The translations under genes were made by a program, and so were the position numbers. Positions 1 to 7,364 of a stretch of 12,150 nucleotides of DNA are shown in pieces (the stretch's first letter is position 1; every line of letters starts with the position of its first letter). This DNA comes from Oscillospiraceae bacterium (GTDB lineage Bacteria; Bacillota; Clostridia; Oscillospirales; Oscillospiraceae): contig JAFVAS010000216.1 of assembly GCA_017480395.1 (NCBI GenBank), positions 1 through 12,150 of the forward strand. The letters are read 5' to 3'. The notes under the pieces are model-generated. The model searched no databases. It was given only the letters and a program-made list of their open reading frames with translations, and was not told the origin of the DNA.

Positions 1-1
1 G

Positions 2-1339
2 GAGCTGCCCGAGGCGGATCGGGCCAAATCCGTCTACGAATTCTTCTCCGCCCAGGACGCCTTTCTCGACGCCTCCCCCCGGGATCTGCACCGCACCGCC
101 GGGATGCTGGGTCTGCCCGACGACCTCTACTACGCCGACCGGCCCCTGGCCGCCCTCTCCGGCGGGGAGAAGATCAAGGTGCAGCTGGCCGCCCTGCTGC
201 TCCGGCGGCCCGACGTGCTGCTGCTGGACGAGCCCTCCAACGACCTGGATCTGGAGACGCTGGAATGGCTGGAGGGGCTGATCCGGGGCTGGACAGGGGC
301 GGTGCTCTTCATCTCCCACGACGAGACCCTGATCGAGGGCACCGCCAACCGGGTCATCCTGCTGGAGCAGCTGCGCCGCAAGACGGTGTGCCGCCACCAG
401 ATCGCCAACCTCCCCTTCCGGGACTTTATGGCCCAGCGTGCCGCCGGGTTCGAGCGGCAGGCCCAGCTGGCCGGCACCCAGCGCCGGGAGGAAAAGCGGG
501 CGCTGGAGAAATTCCAGCGCATCCAGCAGCAGGTGGAGCACGCCCAGAACACCATCTCCCGGGGAGATCCCCACGGGGGACAGCTGCTGAAAAAGAAGAT
601 GGCCACCATCAAGGCCATGGAGCGGCGCTATGAGCGGCAGCGCGGCGAGATGGCGGACTTTCCCGAGTACGAGTCCCCCATCCTCTTCCGGCTCAACGAG
701 CAGCGGCCCATGCCCGCGGGCAAGACGGTGCTGGAGTTTGCCGCGCCGGAGCTGCGCCGGGGGGATCGGGTGCTGGCCCGGAATGTGGCCCTGACGGTGC
801 GGGGCGGGCGGAAGGTCTGCATCATCGGCCAAAACGGCGTGGGCAAGACCACCCTGCACCAGGCCCTGGCGGACAGCTTGCTCCCCCGCTCCGACCTGCG
901 GTGCTTCTATATGCCCCAGGACTACGCCCTGGCGCTGCCCCTGGAGGAGACGCCCATCGACTACCTGGCCCCCTCCGGCGCGAAGGAGGACGTCACCTGG
1001 GCCCGCACCTGCCTCGGCTCCATGAAGTACACCGCCCAGGAGATGCTCCACCCCATCCGGGCCCTCTCCGGCGGGCAGAAGGCCAAGCTGCTGCTCCTCC
1101 GGGCCTCTCTGACGGAGGTGGACGTGCTGCTGCTGGACGAGCCCACCCGCAACTTCTCCCCCCTCTCCGCCCCGGAGATCCGGGCCATCCTGCGCGCCTT
1201 TCCCGGCGCGATCCTCAGCGTCTCCCATGACCGCAAATATCTCTCTGAGGTCTGCGACACGGTGTACCGCCTGACCCCCGGCGGCCTGGAGCCGGTGGAC
1301 CCGGCCTCCCTCGGCCCGGAGACGGGGGAGGCGCCATGA
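2..1339 (+). CDS. ABC-F family ATPase, 5' end missing
   Basis: The reading frame is open from base 2, so the gene starts before the window; 445 residues are visible. ABC-F proteins are soluble ATPases that act on the ribosome (translation factors or antibiotic-resistance ribosome protection); they have no membrane domain, and none is seen. Visible, in order: first-domain signature LSGGEK (about residue 52), Walker B LLLDEPSNDLD (about 74-83) and switch SHD (about 105); a charged, Arg/Glu/Gln-rich helical linker (about 140-220) as expected for the tRNA-contacting arm; then Walker A GQNGVGKTT (about 276-284), signature LSGGQK (about 355), second Walker B LLLDEP (about 378) and SHD (about 408). 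After the second DEP the sequence is TRNFSPLS instead of the usual TNHLD, so the D-loop lacks its Asp. The first Walker A lies outside the window. The stop overlaps an ATG at 1336, but I do not use that ATG as the next start. Resistance versus housekeeping role cannot be decided here. Confidence 0.93.
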   Translation, partial: ELPEADRAKSVYEFFSAQDAFLDASPRDLHRTAGMLGLPDDLYYADRPLAALSGGEKIKVQLAALLLRRPDVLLLDEPSNDLDLETLEWLEGLIRGWTGAVLFISHDETLIEGTANRVILLEQLRRKTVCRHQIANLPFRDFMAQRAAGFERQAQLAGTQRREEKRALEKFQRIQQQVEHAQNTISRGDPHGGQLLKKKMATIKAMERRYERQRGEMADFPEYESPILFRLNEQRPMPAGKTVLEFAAPELRRGDRVLARNVALTVRGGRKVCIIGQNGVGKTTLHQALADSLLPRSDLRCFYMPQDYALALPLEETPIDYLAPSGAKEDVTWARTCLGSMKYTAQEMLHPIRALSGGQKAKLLLLRASLTEVDVLLLDEPTRNFSPLSAPEIRAILRAFPGAILSVSHDRKYLSEVCDTVYRLTPGGLEPVDPASLGPETGEAP

Positions 1340-1390
1340 TCGTTCCGATCTATCATTATATTTTTGCATGGCTGAATCCGCTTTTCTATA

Positions 1391-1419
1391 TGGTCAACCG
1401 CCGGTTTCTTTGTTATAAT
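1391..1419 (+). promoter_or_regulatory. SigA-type extended -10 promoter for the MFS gene
   Basis: A perfect TATAAT lies at 1414-1419, preceded by TG one base upstream (TGTTATAAT, extended -10). With a 17-base spacer the -35 box is TGGTCA at 1391-1396 (4 of 6 to TTGACA). The stretch is AT-rich between two GC-rich genes. Transcription would start near 1426, about 42 bases before the ATG at 1468, which also argues against the in-frame ATG at 1336. Confidence 0.72.
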
Positions 1420-1467
1420 GTTAGGGTACAAACAAATTGCACGCAGAAAGCGGTGACTGAAACGACT

Positions 1468-2712
1468 ATGGATACACAAAACACCCAGAAGGAGCTGTTT
1501 CACCACATTTGGAACAGCAGCTTTATCCGCATCATCATCTATGCTCTCCTGTGCCAGTTCACCATGGCAATCACCAACACGGTGCTCCCCCTCTACGTCA
1601 TCAACGGCCTGGGCCGCTCCGCCGCAGACAGCGGCCTGCTGGGCACGGTGTTCACCTTTGGCAGCGTGGGCTGCCGGTTCTTCGCCGGCTACATCTCCGA
1701 CCGCTTCGGCCGCAGAACCACGCTGATCCTGGGTGCCGGGATCGTCGGCGTCTCCCTGCTGGTGATGGGCTTCCAGACCACCCTCATCATGCTGCTGGTC
1801 TTCAAGGTCATCCAGGGCGTGGGTCACGCCCTGAACTCCACTGCCTCCAACGCCGTCGCCTCCGAGGTGCTGCCCCGGGACAAGGTGGGCCAGGGCATCG
1901 GCTACTACTCCCTGCACTCCATGGTGACCAATGCCATCGGCCCCACCGTCTGCCTGGCCCTGATGGGCGTGGGCGCGGCGGCCCTCAACGGCGGGCAGAA
2001 CTATCAGCTGCCCATGGTCGTGGGCGGCATCATGGGCCTGGTCGCCATGGTGATCGGCGCGTCCATGAACTATGAGAAAAAGGCCCTCGCCCTCGACCCC
2101 AGCCTGAAGCGCAAGCCCAACGGCATCCACATCTCCGACTTTGTGGAGCGCCGGGCCCTGCTGCCCGCCCTGATGATGTTCTTCACCTCCTTCGCCTCCG
2201 GCGCGGCGGTGTATATGATCGTCTTCGCCAACGAGTATCAGTTCGGCAGCGTCGGCATCTACTACATCATCAACGCCCTGGTCAGCGTCGGCCTCCGCTT
2301 CGCCATCGGCTCCAAGCTGGACGCCATGCGCCCCCGCACCGTCGCCACCATCGCCATCGCCCTCAACGTGCTGTCCTACGTCCTGCTGGGCTTCACCCTG
2401 ACCGAGTGGTCCTTCATCGCCTCCGCCTTCCTGATGGGCGCGTATCAGGCCATGTTGACCCCCACCTTCAACGCCATGGCCATGAAGCTCTCCCCCAAGA
2501 GCCGCGCCGGCGCCGCCTCCTCCACCTACTGGCTGGGCTTTGACGGCGGCATGGCCATCGGCATGCTGTTCTTCGGCATGGTCATCGACTGGGGCAGCTA
2601 TCCCGCCGCCTTCCTGTTCTCCGCCGGTTACATGCTGGTCTTTGGCATCGTCGCCTTCTTCATCCTGCGGAAGGTGAAGCCCCTGCGGGAGCTGGAGAAC
2701 CCGGAGGAGTAA
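1468..2712 (+). CDS. Major facilitator superfamily transporter
   Basis: 414 residues with about 12 hydrophobic segments, the usual MFS size. It is an integral membrane secondary transporter, probably an exporter or proton-coupled carrier; the substrate cannot be read from sequence. The MFS motif A between TM2 and TM3 is clear: G-YISDRFGRR at about residues 74-83. A cytoplasmic loop between the two halves (about 190-225) is polar and basic. The start at 1468 is chosen because it lies downstream of a good promoter (-10 at 1414-1419) and because a weak Shine-Dalgarno GGTGA sits at 1452-1456; the in-frame ATG at 1336 would add 44 residues encoded by promoter sequence. It follows the ABC-F gene by 128 bases and precedes the amidohydrolase with a hairpin between them. 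Co-occurrence with an ABC-F gene suggests, but does not prove, a role in drug efflux. Confidence 0.9.
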   Translation: MDTQNTQKELFHHIWNSSFIRIIIYALLCQFTMAITNTVLPLYVINGLGRSAADSGLLGTVFTFGSVGCRFFAGYISDRFGRRTTLILGAGIVGVSLLVMGFQTTLIMLLVFKVIQGVGHALNSTASNAVASEVLPRDKVGQGIGYYSLHSMVTNAIGPTVCLALMGVGAAALNGGQNYQLPMVVGGIMGLVAMVIGASMNYEKKALALDPSLKRKPNGIHISDFVERRALLPALMMFFTSFASGAAVYMIVFANEYQFGSVGIYYIINALVSVGLRFAIGSKLDAMRPRTVATIAIALNVLSYVLLGFTLTEWSFIASAFLMGAYQAMLTPTFNAMAMKLSPKSRAGAASSTYWLGFDGGMAIGMLFFGMVIDWGSYPAAFLFSAGYMLVFGIVAFFILRKVKPLRELENPEE

Positions 2713-2730
2713 TTCCAACCCACAACCCTT

Positions 2731-2771
2731 TGGCCCTGATCCCGCGTCCCTGCGGTTCGAGATCAGGGCCA
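2731..2771 (+). terminator. Strong hairpin between MFS and amidohydrolase genes, no U tract
   Basis: A perfect 11-bp inverted repeat, TGGCCCTGATC (2731-2741) and GATCAGGGCCA (2761-2771), encloses a smaller CCGC/GCGG stem (2742-2745 with 2752-2755). The sequence after it, TCGTGTGCTTTCAC, has no T run, so it is not a canonical intrinsic terminator. It may partly stop transcription, protect the 3' end of the MFS message, or act as an attenuator before the amidohydrolase ribosome binding site 15 bases downstream. Confidence 0.6.
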
Positions 2772-2785
2772 TCGTGTGCTTTCAC

Positions 2786-2793
2786 AAAGGAGG
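2786..2793 (+). promoter_or_regulatory. Ribosome binding site of the amidohydrolase
   Basis: AAAGGAGG, eight bases before the ATG at 2802. This near-perfect Shine-Dalgarno fixes the start and rules out the in-frame ATG at 2730, which lies before the hairpin. Confidence 0.88.
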
Positions 2794-2801
2794 TATTTGA
2801 T

Positions 2802-4001
2802 ATGAAACTGCTGCTGAAAAATGCCACCCTGTGGGACGCGGCCAAGGGCTGGCGGCAAAATGACCTGCTGTTGGCGGACGAGGTCATCGCCGCCGAGGGC
2901 ACTCTGGACGCCGCCCAGGCCGACACGGCGCTCGATCTGACCGGCTGCACCCTGCTGCCCGGCTTCGTGGACGCCCACGTCCACATCGCCCTGGACGACG
3001 GGCCCTTCCTGGAGGACGCGCCCCTGGGCTGGGCGAAAAACGGCGTGGCGGCGGTGCGGGACTGCGCCATGCTCTCCGCCCTGCCGGTGGCCGACTTCAT
3101 CGCCTGGCAGCGCGGCCACGGGGACAGGCGCTGGCCCCTGGTGGTCAACACCGGAAAGTATATCGACGTCCCCGGGGGCTACGGCTCCGAGCTGCCCCCC
3201 GGCCATCAGATCGGCCTGCTGGGCCAGACGCCGGAGGAGATGGTCGCCGCGGTGGACGCCCTGTGGGCGGAGGGCTGCACCAAGCTCAAGATCGCCCTGG
3301 ACGACAGCCCCAACCCCTTCAACCCCACCCTGCGGGAGCACAACCTCTCGCCGGAGCTGATCCGGGCCATCGTCCGGCGCGCCCACGACCACGGCATGCG
3401 GGTGACCGCCCATGTGCTGGAGGCCAAGCACCTGCGCACCCTGGTGGACTGCGGCATCGATGACGCGGGCCACACCCCCACCGACTTCGTCCCCGATGAC
3501 CTGCTGCGGGAGATGGTGGAGAAGGACATCCCCATGGTGACCACCGCCGTCGGCCCGGTGCAGGACAACACCCCGGGCCTCAAGCCCAAGCGCCCCGGGC
3601 CGCCCCCTCCCCCGCCGGAGGTGGCCGGGGAGATGGCGAAGAAAAAGGCCGCCGCCACCGCCCACGCCGTGGACAATCTGCGCCGCTTCCACGCCCTCGG
3701 GGGCCGGATGCTGCTGGGCACCGACCTGATGTTCAGCAACAACTACGACACCTGCGCCTGCATCCCCGTGCTGGAGATGGAGGCCCTGCGGGAGGCGGGC
3801 ATCCCGGTGGAGGGCATTCTGACCGCCGGAACCAGAGATCCCGCCGACGCCGTCGGCCTGGGCGACAGGCTGGGCACCCTGGAGGTGGGCAAGCTGGCCT
3901 GCGTCGTGGCCGTCAAGGGCGTCCTTTCAGGGGGCTTCTCCCCGCTGCTGCGGCCCGACCTGGTGGTCAACCGGGGCGAGATTTTGACAAAAAAGCTGTA
4001 A
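2802..4001 (+). CDS. Metal-dependent amidohydrolase
   Basis: 399 residues, full length for the imidazolonepropionase/prolidase-like branch of the amidohydrolase superfamily: cytoplasmic TIM-barrel hydrolases of cyclic amides, dipeptides or related compounds. The metal site is complete: HxH in FVDAHVHIA (H59, H61), a candidate carbamylated lysine in TKLKIALD (K161 or K163), H204 in VTAHV, H224 in DAGHT and D308 in LLGTDLM. The N-terminal strand region and the C-terminal EVGKLACVVAVKG form the small beta-sandwich typical of the family. An oddity is a run of six prolines at about 267-272 in a basic insert (KPKRPG then prolines). A strong ribosome binding site at 2786-2793 sets the start. It may share a transcript with the MFS gene. 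The exact substrate is not predictable; the neighbouring importer is convergent and separated by terminators, so a shared pathway is not shown. Confidence 0.92.
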   Translation: MKLLLKNATLWDAAKGWRQNDLLLADEVIAAEGTLDAAQADTALDLTGCTLLPGFVDAHVHIALDDGPFLEDAPLGWAKNGVAAVRDCAMLSALPVADFIAWQRGHGDRRWPLVVNTGKYIDVPGGYGSELPPGHQIGLLGQTPEEMVAAVDALWAEGCTKLKIALDDSPNPFNPTLREHNLSPELIRAIVRRAHDHGMRVTAHVLEAKHLRTLVDCGIDDAGHTPTDFVPDDLLREMVEKDIPMVTTAVGPVQDNTPGLKPKRPGPPPPPPEVAGEMAKKKAAATAHAVDNLRRFHALGGRMLLGTDLMFSNNYDTCACIPVLEMEALREAGIPVEGILTAGTRDPADAVGLGDRLGTLEVGKLACVVAVKGVLSGGFSPLLRPDLVVNRGEILTKKL

Positions 4002-4009
4002 GAATGAGT

Positions 4010-4041
4010 ACACCCCCAGCCCGGTTGGCTGGGGGTGTTTT
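4010..4041 (+). terminator. Rho-independent terminator after the amidohydrolase
   Basis: Perfect 11-bp stem CACCCCCAGCC (4011-4021) with GGCTGGGGGTG (4027-4037), five-base loop CGGTT, extended by an A-T pair and followed by TTTT. It begins nine bases after the stop codon. Confidence 0.92.
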
Positions 4042-4122
4042 GGGGAAGAAAAGAGAGAAAAGAGAATCGTGAATAGAGAAGCGAAATGGTGTGCTGCGCA
4101 CATTTGATCTTGTCAACAAATG

Positions 4123-4152
4123 AAAAGCCCCGTGCCGAAGCACGGGGCTTTT
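4123..4152 (-). terminator. Bidirectional terminator of the ABC import operon
   Basis: Thirteen-bp stem AAAAGCCCCGTGC (4123-4135) with GCACGGGGCTTTT (4140-4152). On the minus strand the loop reads TTCG closed by C-G, the very stable UUCG tetraloop, and TTTT follows the GC stem. On the plus strand it also ends in a T run, so it works in both directions. It lies 31 bases past the solute-binding protein stop. Confidence 0.93.
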
Positions 4153-4183
4153 TCTGTTCCGGTTCAGATCAGACAGATCGAAA

Positions 4184-5272
4184 TCAGCCGATCTCGCCCT
4201 TGCCGATCCACTCGTCGACGTTGGAGGCGTCGATGAAGGTCAGCGGGGTGTAGTGATAATAATTGGTGGTGCCGGTGGTGACAACCTCGTAGATGGCCTT
4301 GACGGTCTCGGCGGCGATGTCATCGGCGCGGTTCATAACGGTCAGCTGCAGCTGGCCGTCCTTGACGGCCTGGATGGCGTCGTTCTGGCCGGTCAGGGAG
4401 TAAACCTTGATCTTATCGCCCAGGTTGGCCTCCTGGATGGCGGCGACAGCGCCCAGGGTCAGGTCGTCATCATAGCCCATGACCAGGTTGATGTTGGCGC
4501 CGTCAGCCTGGATGTGCTGCTCCATGAAGGTCTTGGCGTCGGTACGGCTGGAGAAGGCGTAGTCCGGCTCATACAGGTTGTAGTTGGTGTCGGCCATGGC
4601 GCGGGCGAAGCCAGCCTCACGGAGCTGATAGTCCATCAGGAAGGGCACGCCGGAGATCTGCACCACGTTGGCACCGGCGTCAGCGCCGTTCTGCTCGATG
4701 ACATACTGGCCGATGTCATAGCACATCTGCTCCTGGTCGGGGCCGATGCAGGCGGTGGCATACTCGCGGCCTTCCTCGGCCACGTCCAGAGCGGTCAGGA
4801 ACAGAGGAATGCCAGCGTCCTTGCACTCCTTGGCGATGTCCACCATGGCGGTGGGGTCGCCGCCGAAGACGGCCAGGGCGTCCACGCCGGCGTCGATCAT
4901 CTGACGGCAGTAGTTGGCCACGTCGTCAGCCACGGTGTTGGCGTCCAGGCTCTTGACGGTGGCGCCGGCCTCGGTGGCCATGCGCTCCAGCTCAGTGCCC
5001 ACACGGCCGCCCCAGGGAGCGGTGGAGGTGATGGTGACATAGCCGACGGTGGTGCCGGTCAGGTCAATGCCGGTCAGGTCGATGTTGCAGCCCTCGTCGG
5101 TGGAGATGGTCTTGCCGGAGGCGGCAGGAGCGGCATCGGCGGGAGCGGCGTCCGCGGGGGCGGAGGCGGTGGGAGCCGCGTCGCCGTTAGCGGCGGGGGC
5201 GCTGCTGGAGCCGCAGGAGGCCAGGGCGAAGACCATGACCAGGGCCAGCAGCAAAGCGGTAAGCTTTTTCAT
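4184..5272 (-). CDS. Sugar-type ABC solute-binding lipoprotein
   Basis: 362 residues. The N-terminus is a lipoprotein signal: MKK, a hydrophobic stretch, then lipobox LASC with the lipidated cysteine at residue 20. A low-complexity Ala/Pro/Ser linker follows (about 22-52, with a repeated ADAAP unit) and tethers the domain to the outer face of the membrane. The rest matches the periplasmic-binding-protein 4 fold (ribose/galactose-binding type): the opening strand TVGYVTIT, a helix ELERMATEAGATVKSLDA, and LAVFGGDPTAM. It should capture the ligand and deliver it to the two permeases encoded upstream. Ribosome binding site AAGGAAGG lies about eight bases before the ATG. It is the last gene of the operon, 74 bases after the second permease. 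The ligand is unknown; sugars are the usual class, but nucleosides or other polar compounds are possible. Confidence 0.93.
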   Translation of the reverse strand: MKKLTALLLALVMVFALASCGSSSAPAANGDAAPTASAPADAAPADAAPAASGKTISTDEGCNIDLTGIDLTGTTVGYVTITSTAPWGGRVGTELERMATEAGATVKSLDANTVADDVANYCRQMIDAGVDALAVFGGDPTAMVDIAKECKDAGIPLFLTALDVAEEGREYATACIGPDQEQMCYDIGQYVIEQNGADAGANVVQISGVPFLMDYQLREAGFARAMADTNYNLYEPDYAFSSRTDAKTFMEQHIQADGANINLVMGYDDDLTLGAVAAIQEANLGDKIKVYSLTGQNDAIQAVKDGQLQLTVMNRADDIAAETVKAIYEVVTTGTTNYYHYTPLTFIDASNVDEWIGKGEIG

Positions 5273-5303
5273 TGGTTTGTTTCCTTCCTTTCAAATGTAG
5301 CGA

Positions 5304-5333
5304 TTTATGACATTCGCTGGCGCGAAATATCAA
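5304..5333 (-). promoter_or_regulatory. Possible internal promoter for the solute-binding protein
   Basis: Reading leftward, TTGATA (5333-5328, 5 of 6 to the -35 consensus) is followed after 18 bases by CATAAA (5309-5304, 4 of 6 to the -10). Transcription would start near 5297, giving a 25-base leader that contains the ribosome binding site. A small hairpin (TTCGC/GCGAA) lies in the spacer. Extra expression of the binding protein over the membrane parts would fit, but the -10 is weak. Confidence 0.33.
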
Positions 5334-5346
5334 CGGATATGGGCCG

Positions 5347-6351
5347 TCAGTCCGTGGCCTTGTTGCTGGTCAGGCGGTCGATGATCAGAACCACGATCAG
5401 CAGCGCGCCGGTGATCAGATTGACGTAGGACTGGGCCAGGAACATGGCGCTCATCATCTGGGAGATGACCCGCATGATGAGCACGCCCAGCAGGACGTGG
5501 ATCGCGGTGCCCTTGCCGCCGGCCATCTTGATGCCGCCGATGACGCAGCAGGAGATGGTCAGGGTGGACAGACTGTTGCCCTGGGTGTAGATGGCGTAGC
5601 CCGCGCTGGACACCATGAAGAAGCCGCAGATGGCGCTGAGCACGCCGCAGATCACATAGGTGACCCAGACGGTGTTGCGCACGCTGATGCCGGCATAGGA
5701 GGCGGCCTCGGCGTTATCACCGACGATGTAGATGTTGTTGCCGAACTTGCTCTTGTACATCCAGAGGAAGACGACGGCGACGATGGCCAGGAAGATCAGC
5801 AGCGACGGGGTGAGCCACCGCATGCCGCCCAGCTTGGTGCGGGCGATGAGCTTGATGGCGTCGGCGTCGTCCGGGGAGAAGGAGCTCTGGGCGAAGTAGA
5901 ACACGACGCCCTGGTAGGCATAGTTGGCGGCGATGGTGGCGATCAGGGAGGAGACGCCGATCTTCGCCACGAAGAAGCCGTTGATGAAGCCGGTGATGGC
6001 ACCGGTGATGACGGCCCCGAGGATGGCGACGATCAGGGCGGCCACGGCGCTGCCGCTGGCGCGGTAGACGGCGTTGAAGCAGATGACGCTGGTGACGCCG
6101 GCCAGACCGGCCTGGAAGCCGGCGGACAGGTCGATGTTGCCGGTGATCATGACGATGGCCAGGCCCAGGCAGACAGGGCCGTACATGGCCGTGTAGTTCA
6201 TGACGTTGTAGAAGCCATTTCCGAAGCCGTCCACCACGATGAAGGCGGCGGCGAGGATCAGGATGAGGATCAGAACGGAGTTGTTGTCCTTGAACAGCCG
6301 GACCATCTGTTTTCTGCGGTCAACGGTGTTGGCAATCACTTTTTCTTCCAC
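5347..6351 (-). CDS. Sugar ABC transporter permease (second permease)
   Basis: 334 residues from a GTG start; RbsC-type inner-membrane permease (BPD_transp_2 family) with about 8-10 hydrophobic helices. Family marks include ITGNIDLSAG (about 69-78), GDNAEAASYAGI in the cytoplasmic loop that couples to the ATPase, and GGIKMAGGKGT near the C-terminus. The GTG at 6351-6349 is chosen because AAAGGGGG (6366-6359) lies seven bases upstream; the frame stays open further upstream, but only as an out-of-frame reading of the preceding gene. It overlaps the end of the first permease by 16 bases, so translation is coupled. It is clearly different in sequence from the first permease, so the membrane channel should be a heterodimer. 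Confidence 0.92.
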   Translation of the reverse strand: MEEKVIANTVDRRKQMVRLFKDNNSVLILILILAAAFIVVDGFGNGFYNVMNYTAMYGPVCLGLAIVMITGNIDLSAGFQAGLAGVTSVICFNAVYRASGSAVAALIVAILGAVITGAITGFINGFFVAKIGVSSLIATIAANYAYQGVVFYFAQSSFSPDDADAIKLIARTKLGGMRWLTPSLLIFLAIVAVVFLWMYKSKFGNNIYIVGDNAEAASYAGISVRNTVWVTYVICGVLSAICGFFMVSSAGYAIYTQGNSLSTLTISCCVIGGIKMAGGKGTAIHVLLGVLIMRVISQMMSAMFLAQSYVNLITGALLIVVLIIDRLTSNKATD

Positions 6352-7364
6352 AGTTTGACCCCCTTTCCTTTCAGCACGTCGAGGGACAGGGCAAAGAGCA
6401 TGATCGCGCCCATGACCACCCACTGGAGATACTGGGACATATGCAGGCTGGTGAAGCCGGCGGAGAGCACGCCGTAGAACAGGATGCCGATGATGGTACC
6501 CCAGACGCTGCCCTTGCCGCCCTGCACGGCCACGCCGCCGAGGACGACGCAGAGGATGATCTGCATCTCGGTGCCGGAGCCGGCCTGGGGGTTGGAGCTC
6601 AGGGCGTTGGACATCATGACCAGGGCGGCCAGGCCGACGCACAGGCCGGTGATGACGTAGGCCACGGTGAGGTCCCGCTTATACTTGATGCCGGAGTACC
6701 GGGCGGCGATGGGGTTGGCACCGATGACGTAGAGCCGCTGGCCGAAGACGGTGCGGCTGAGCACCAGGCCCAGGACGACGGCGATGACGACGAACCATAC
6801 CACCAGAATGCTGACCGGGCCGAAGGACGCCTTGCCGATGGCGAGGAAGGCGGGGTCGCAGGTGGCGGGGATGATCAGCACGGTGCCGGCGGAGACGATC
6901 AGCGCCAGGGCGTTGAAGATGGAGGAGCTGCCCAGGGTGGTGATGAAGCTGTTGAGCTTGACATAGCTGACCAGCAGGCCATTGAAGAGGCCGCAGGCCG
7001 CGCCGACGCCCAGGGTGGCCAGGACGGCCAGGGCGGCGTTGTCGGTCTTCATCATCACGCTGGCGGCGATGCAGCAGCAGAAGGTGAGCATATTGCCCAC
7101 GGACAGGTCGATGTTGCCGGTCAGCATGACCAGGGTCAGGCCGAAGGCGACGATGCCGATGTACACCTGCTGCCGGAAGATCATCATCAGGTTGGACGGG
7201 GTGATGAAGATCAGGCCGGAGCCGGTGCCGGCGTGGGTGATCTGCAGCACGACCTCAAAGATGATCATGGCGACGATCATGGCGATGAACACGCTGCTGC
7301 CGTTCAGCGCCTGGAATTTGCCCCAATAATACTTGAAGCCCTTCTTCTCGGCGGTATCAGCCAT
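6336..7364 (-). CDS. Sugar ABC transporter permease (first permease)
   Basis: 342 residues, RbsC-like, with many hydrophobic helices and a short basic cytoplasmic start (MADTAEKKGFKYYWGK) and end (KGKGVKLWKKK). The family motif LTGNIDLSVG is at about 81-90, the coupling-loop GANPIAARYSGI around the middle and GGVAVQGGKGS towards the C-terminus. Its ATG overlaps the ATPase stop by eight bases (ATGGCTGA), and GGGAGGTGG lies just upstream within the ATPase gene, so the two are translationally coupled. With the second permease it forms the membrane pore for the solute delivered by the lipoprotein. Confidence 0.93.
   Translation of the reverse strand: MADTAEKKGFKYYWGKFQALNGSSVFIAMIVAMIIFEVVLQITHAGTGSGLIFITPSNLMMIFRQQVYIGIVAFGLTLVMLTGNIDLSVGNMLTFCCCIAASVMMKTDNAALAVLATLGVGAACGLFNGLLVSYVKLNSFITTLGSSSIFNALALIVSAGTVLIIPATCDPAFLAIGKASFGPVSILVVWFVVIAVVLGLVLSRTVFGQRLYVIGANPIAARYSGIKYKRDLTVAYVITGLCVGLAALVMMSNALSSNPQAGSGTEMQIILCVVLGGVAVQGGKGSVWGTIIGILFYGVLSAGFTSLHMSQYLQWVVMGAIMLFALSLDVLKGKGVKLWKKK

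Noticed and set aside
1336..1467. MFS start at the ATG overlapping the ABC-F stop
   Set aside because: The extra 44 residues are encoded by AT-rich DNA that contains a TGTTATAAT promoter, and the protein from 1468 already has a normal MFS N-terminus.
2731..2771. tRNA-like GGTTCGA...GGGCCA ending
   Set aside because: The T-loop-like bases have no pairing T stem (position 61 is not C), and no acceptor, D or anticodon arms can be drawn; the site is explained by the hairpin.
961..2772. A 603-residue minus-strand open frame opposite the ABC-F and MFS genes
   Set aside because: Low-complexity His/Gly/Gln-rich translation, antisense to two clear family members; a codon-bias shadow.
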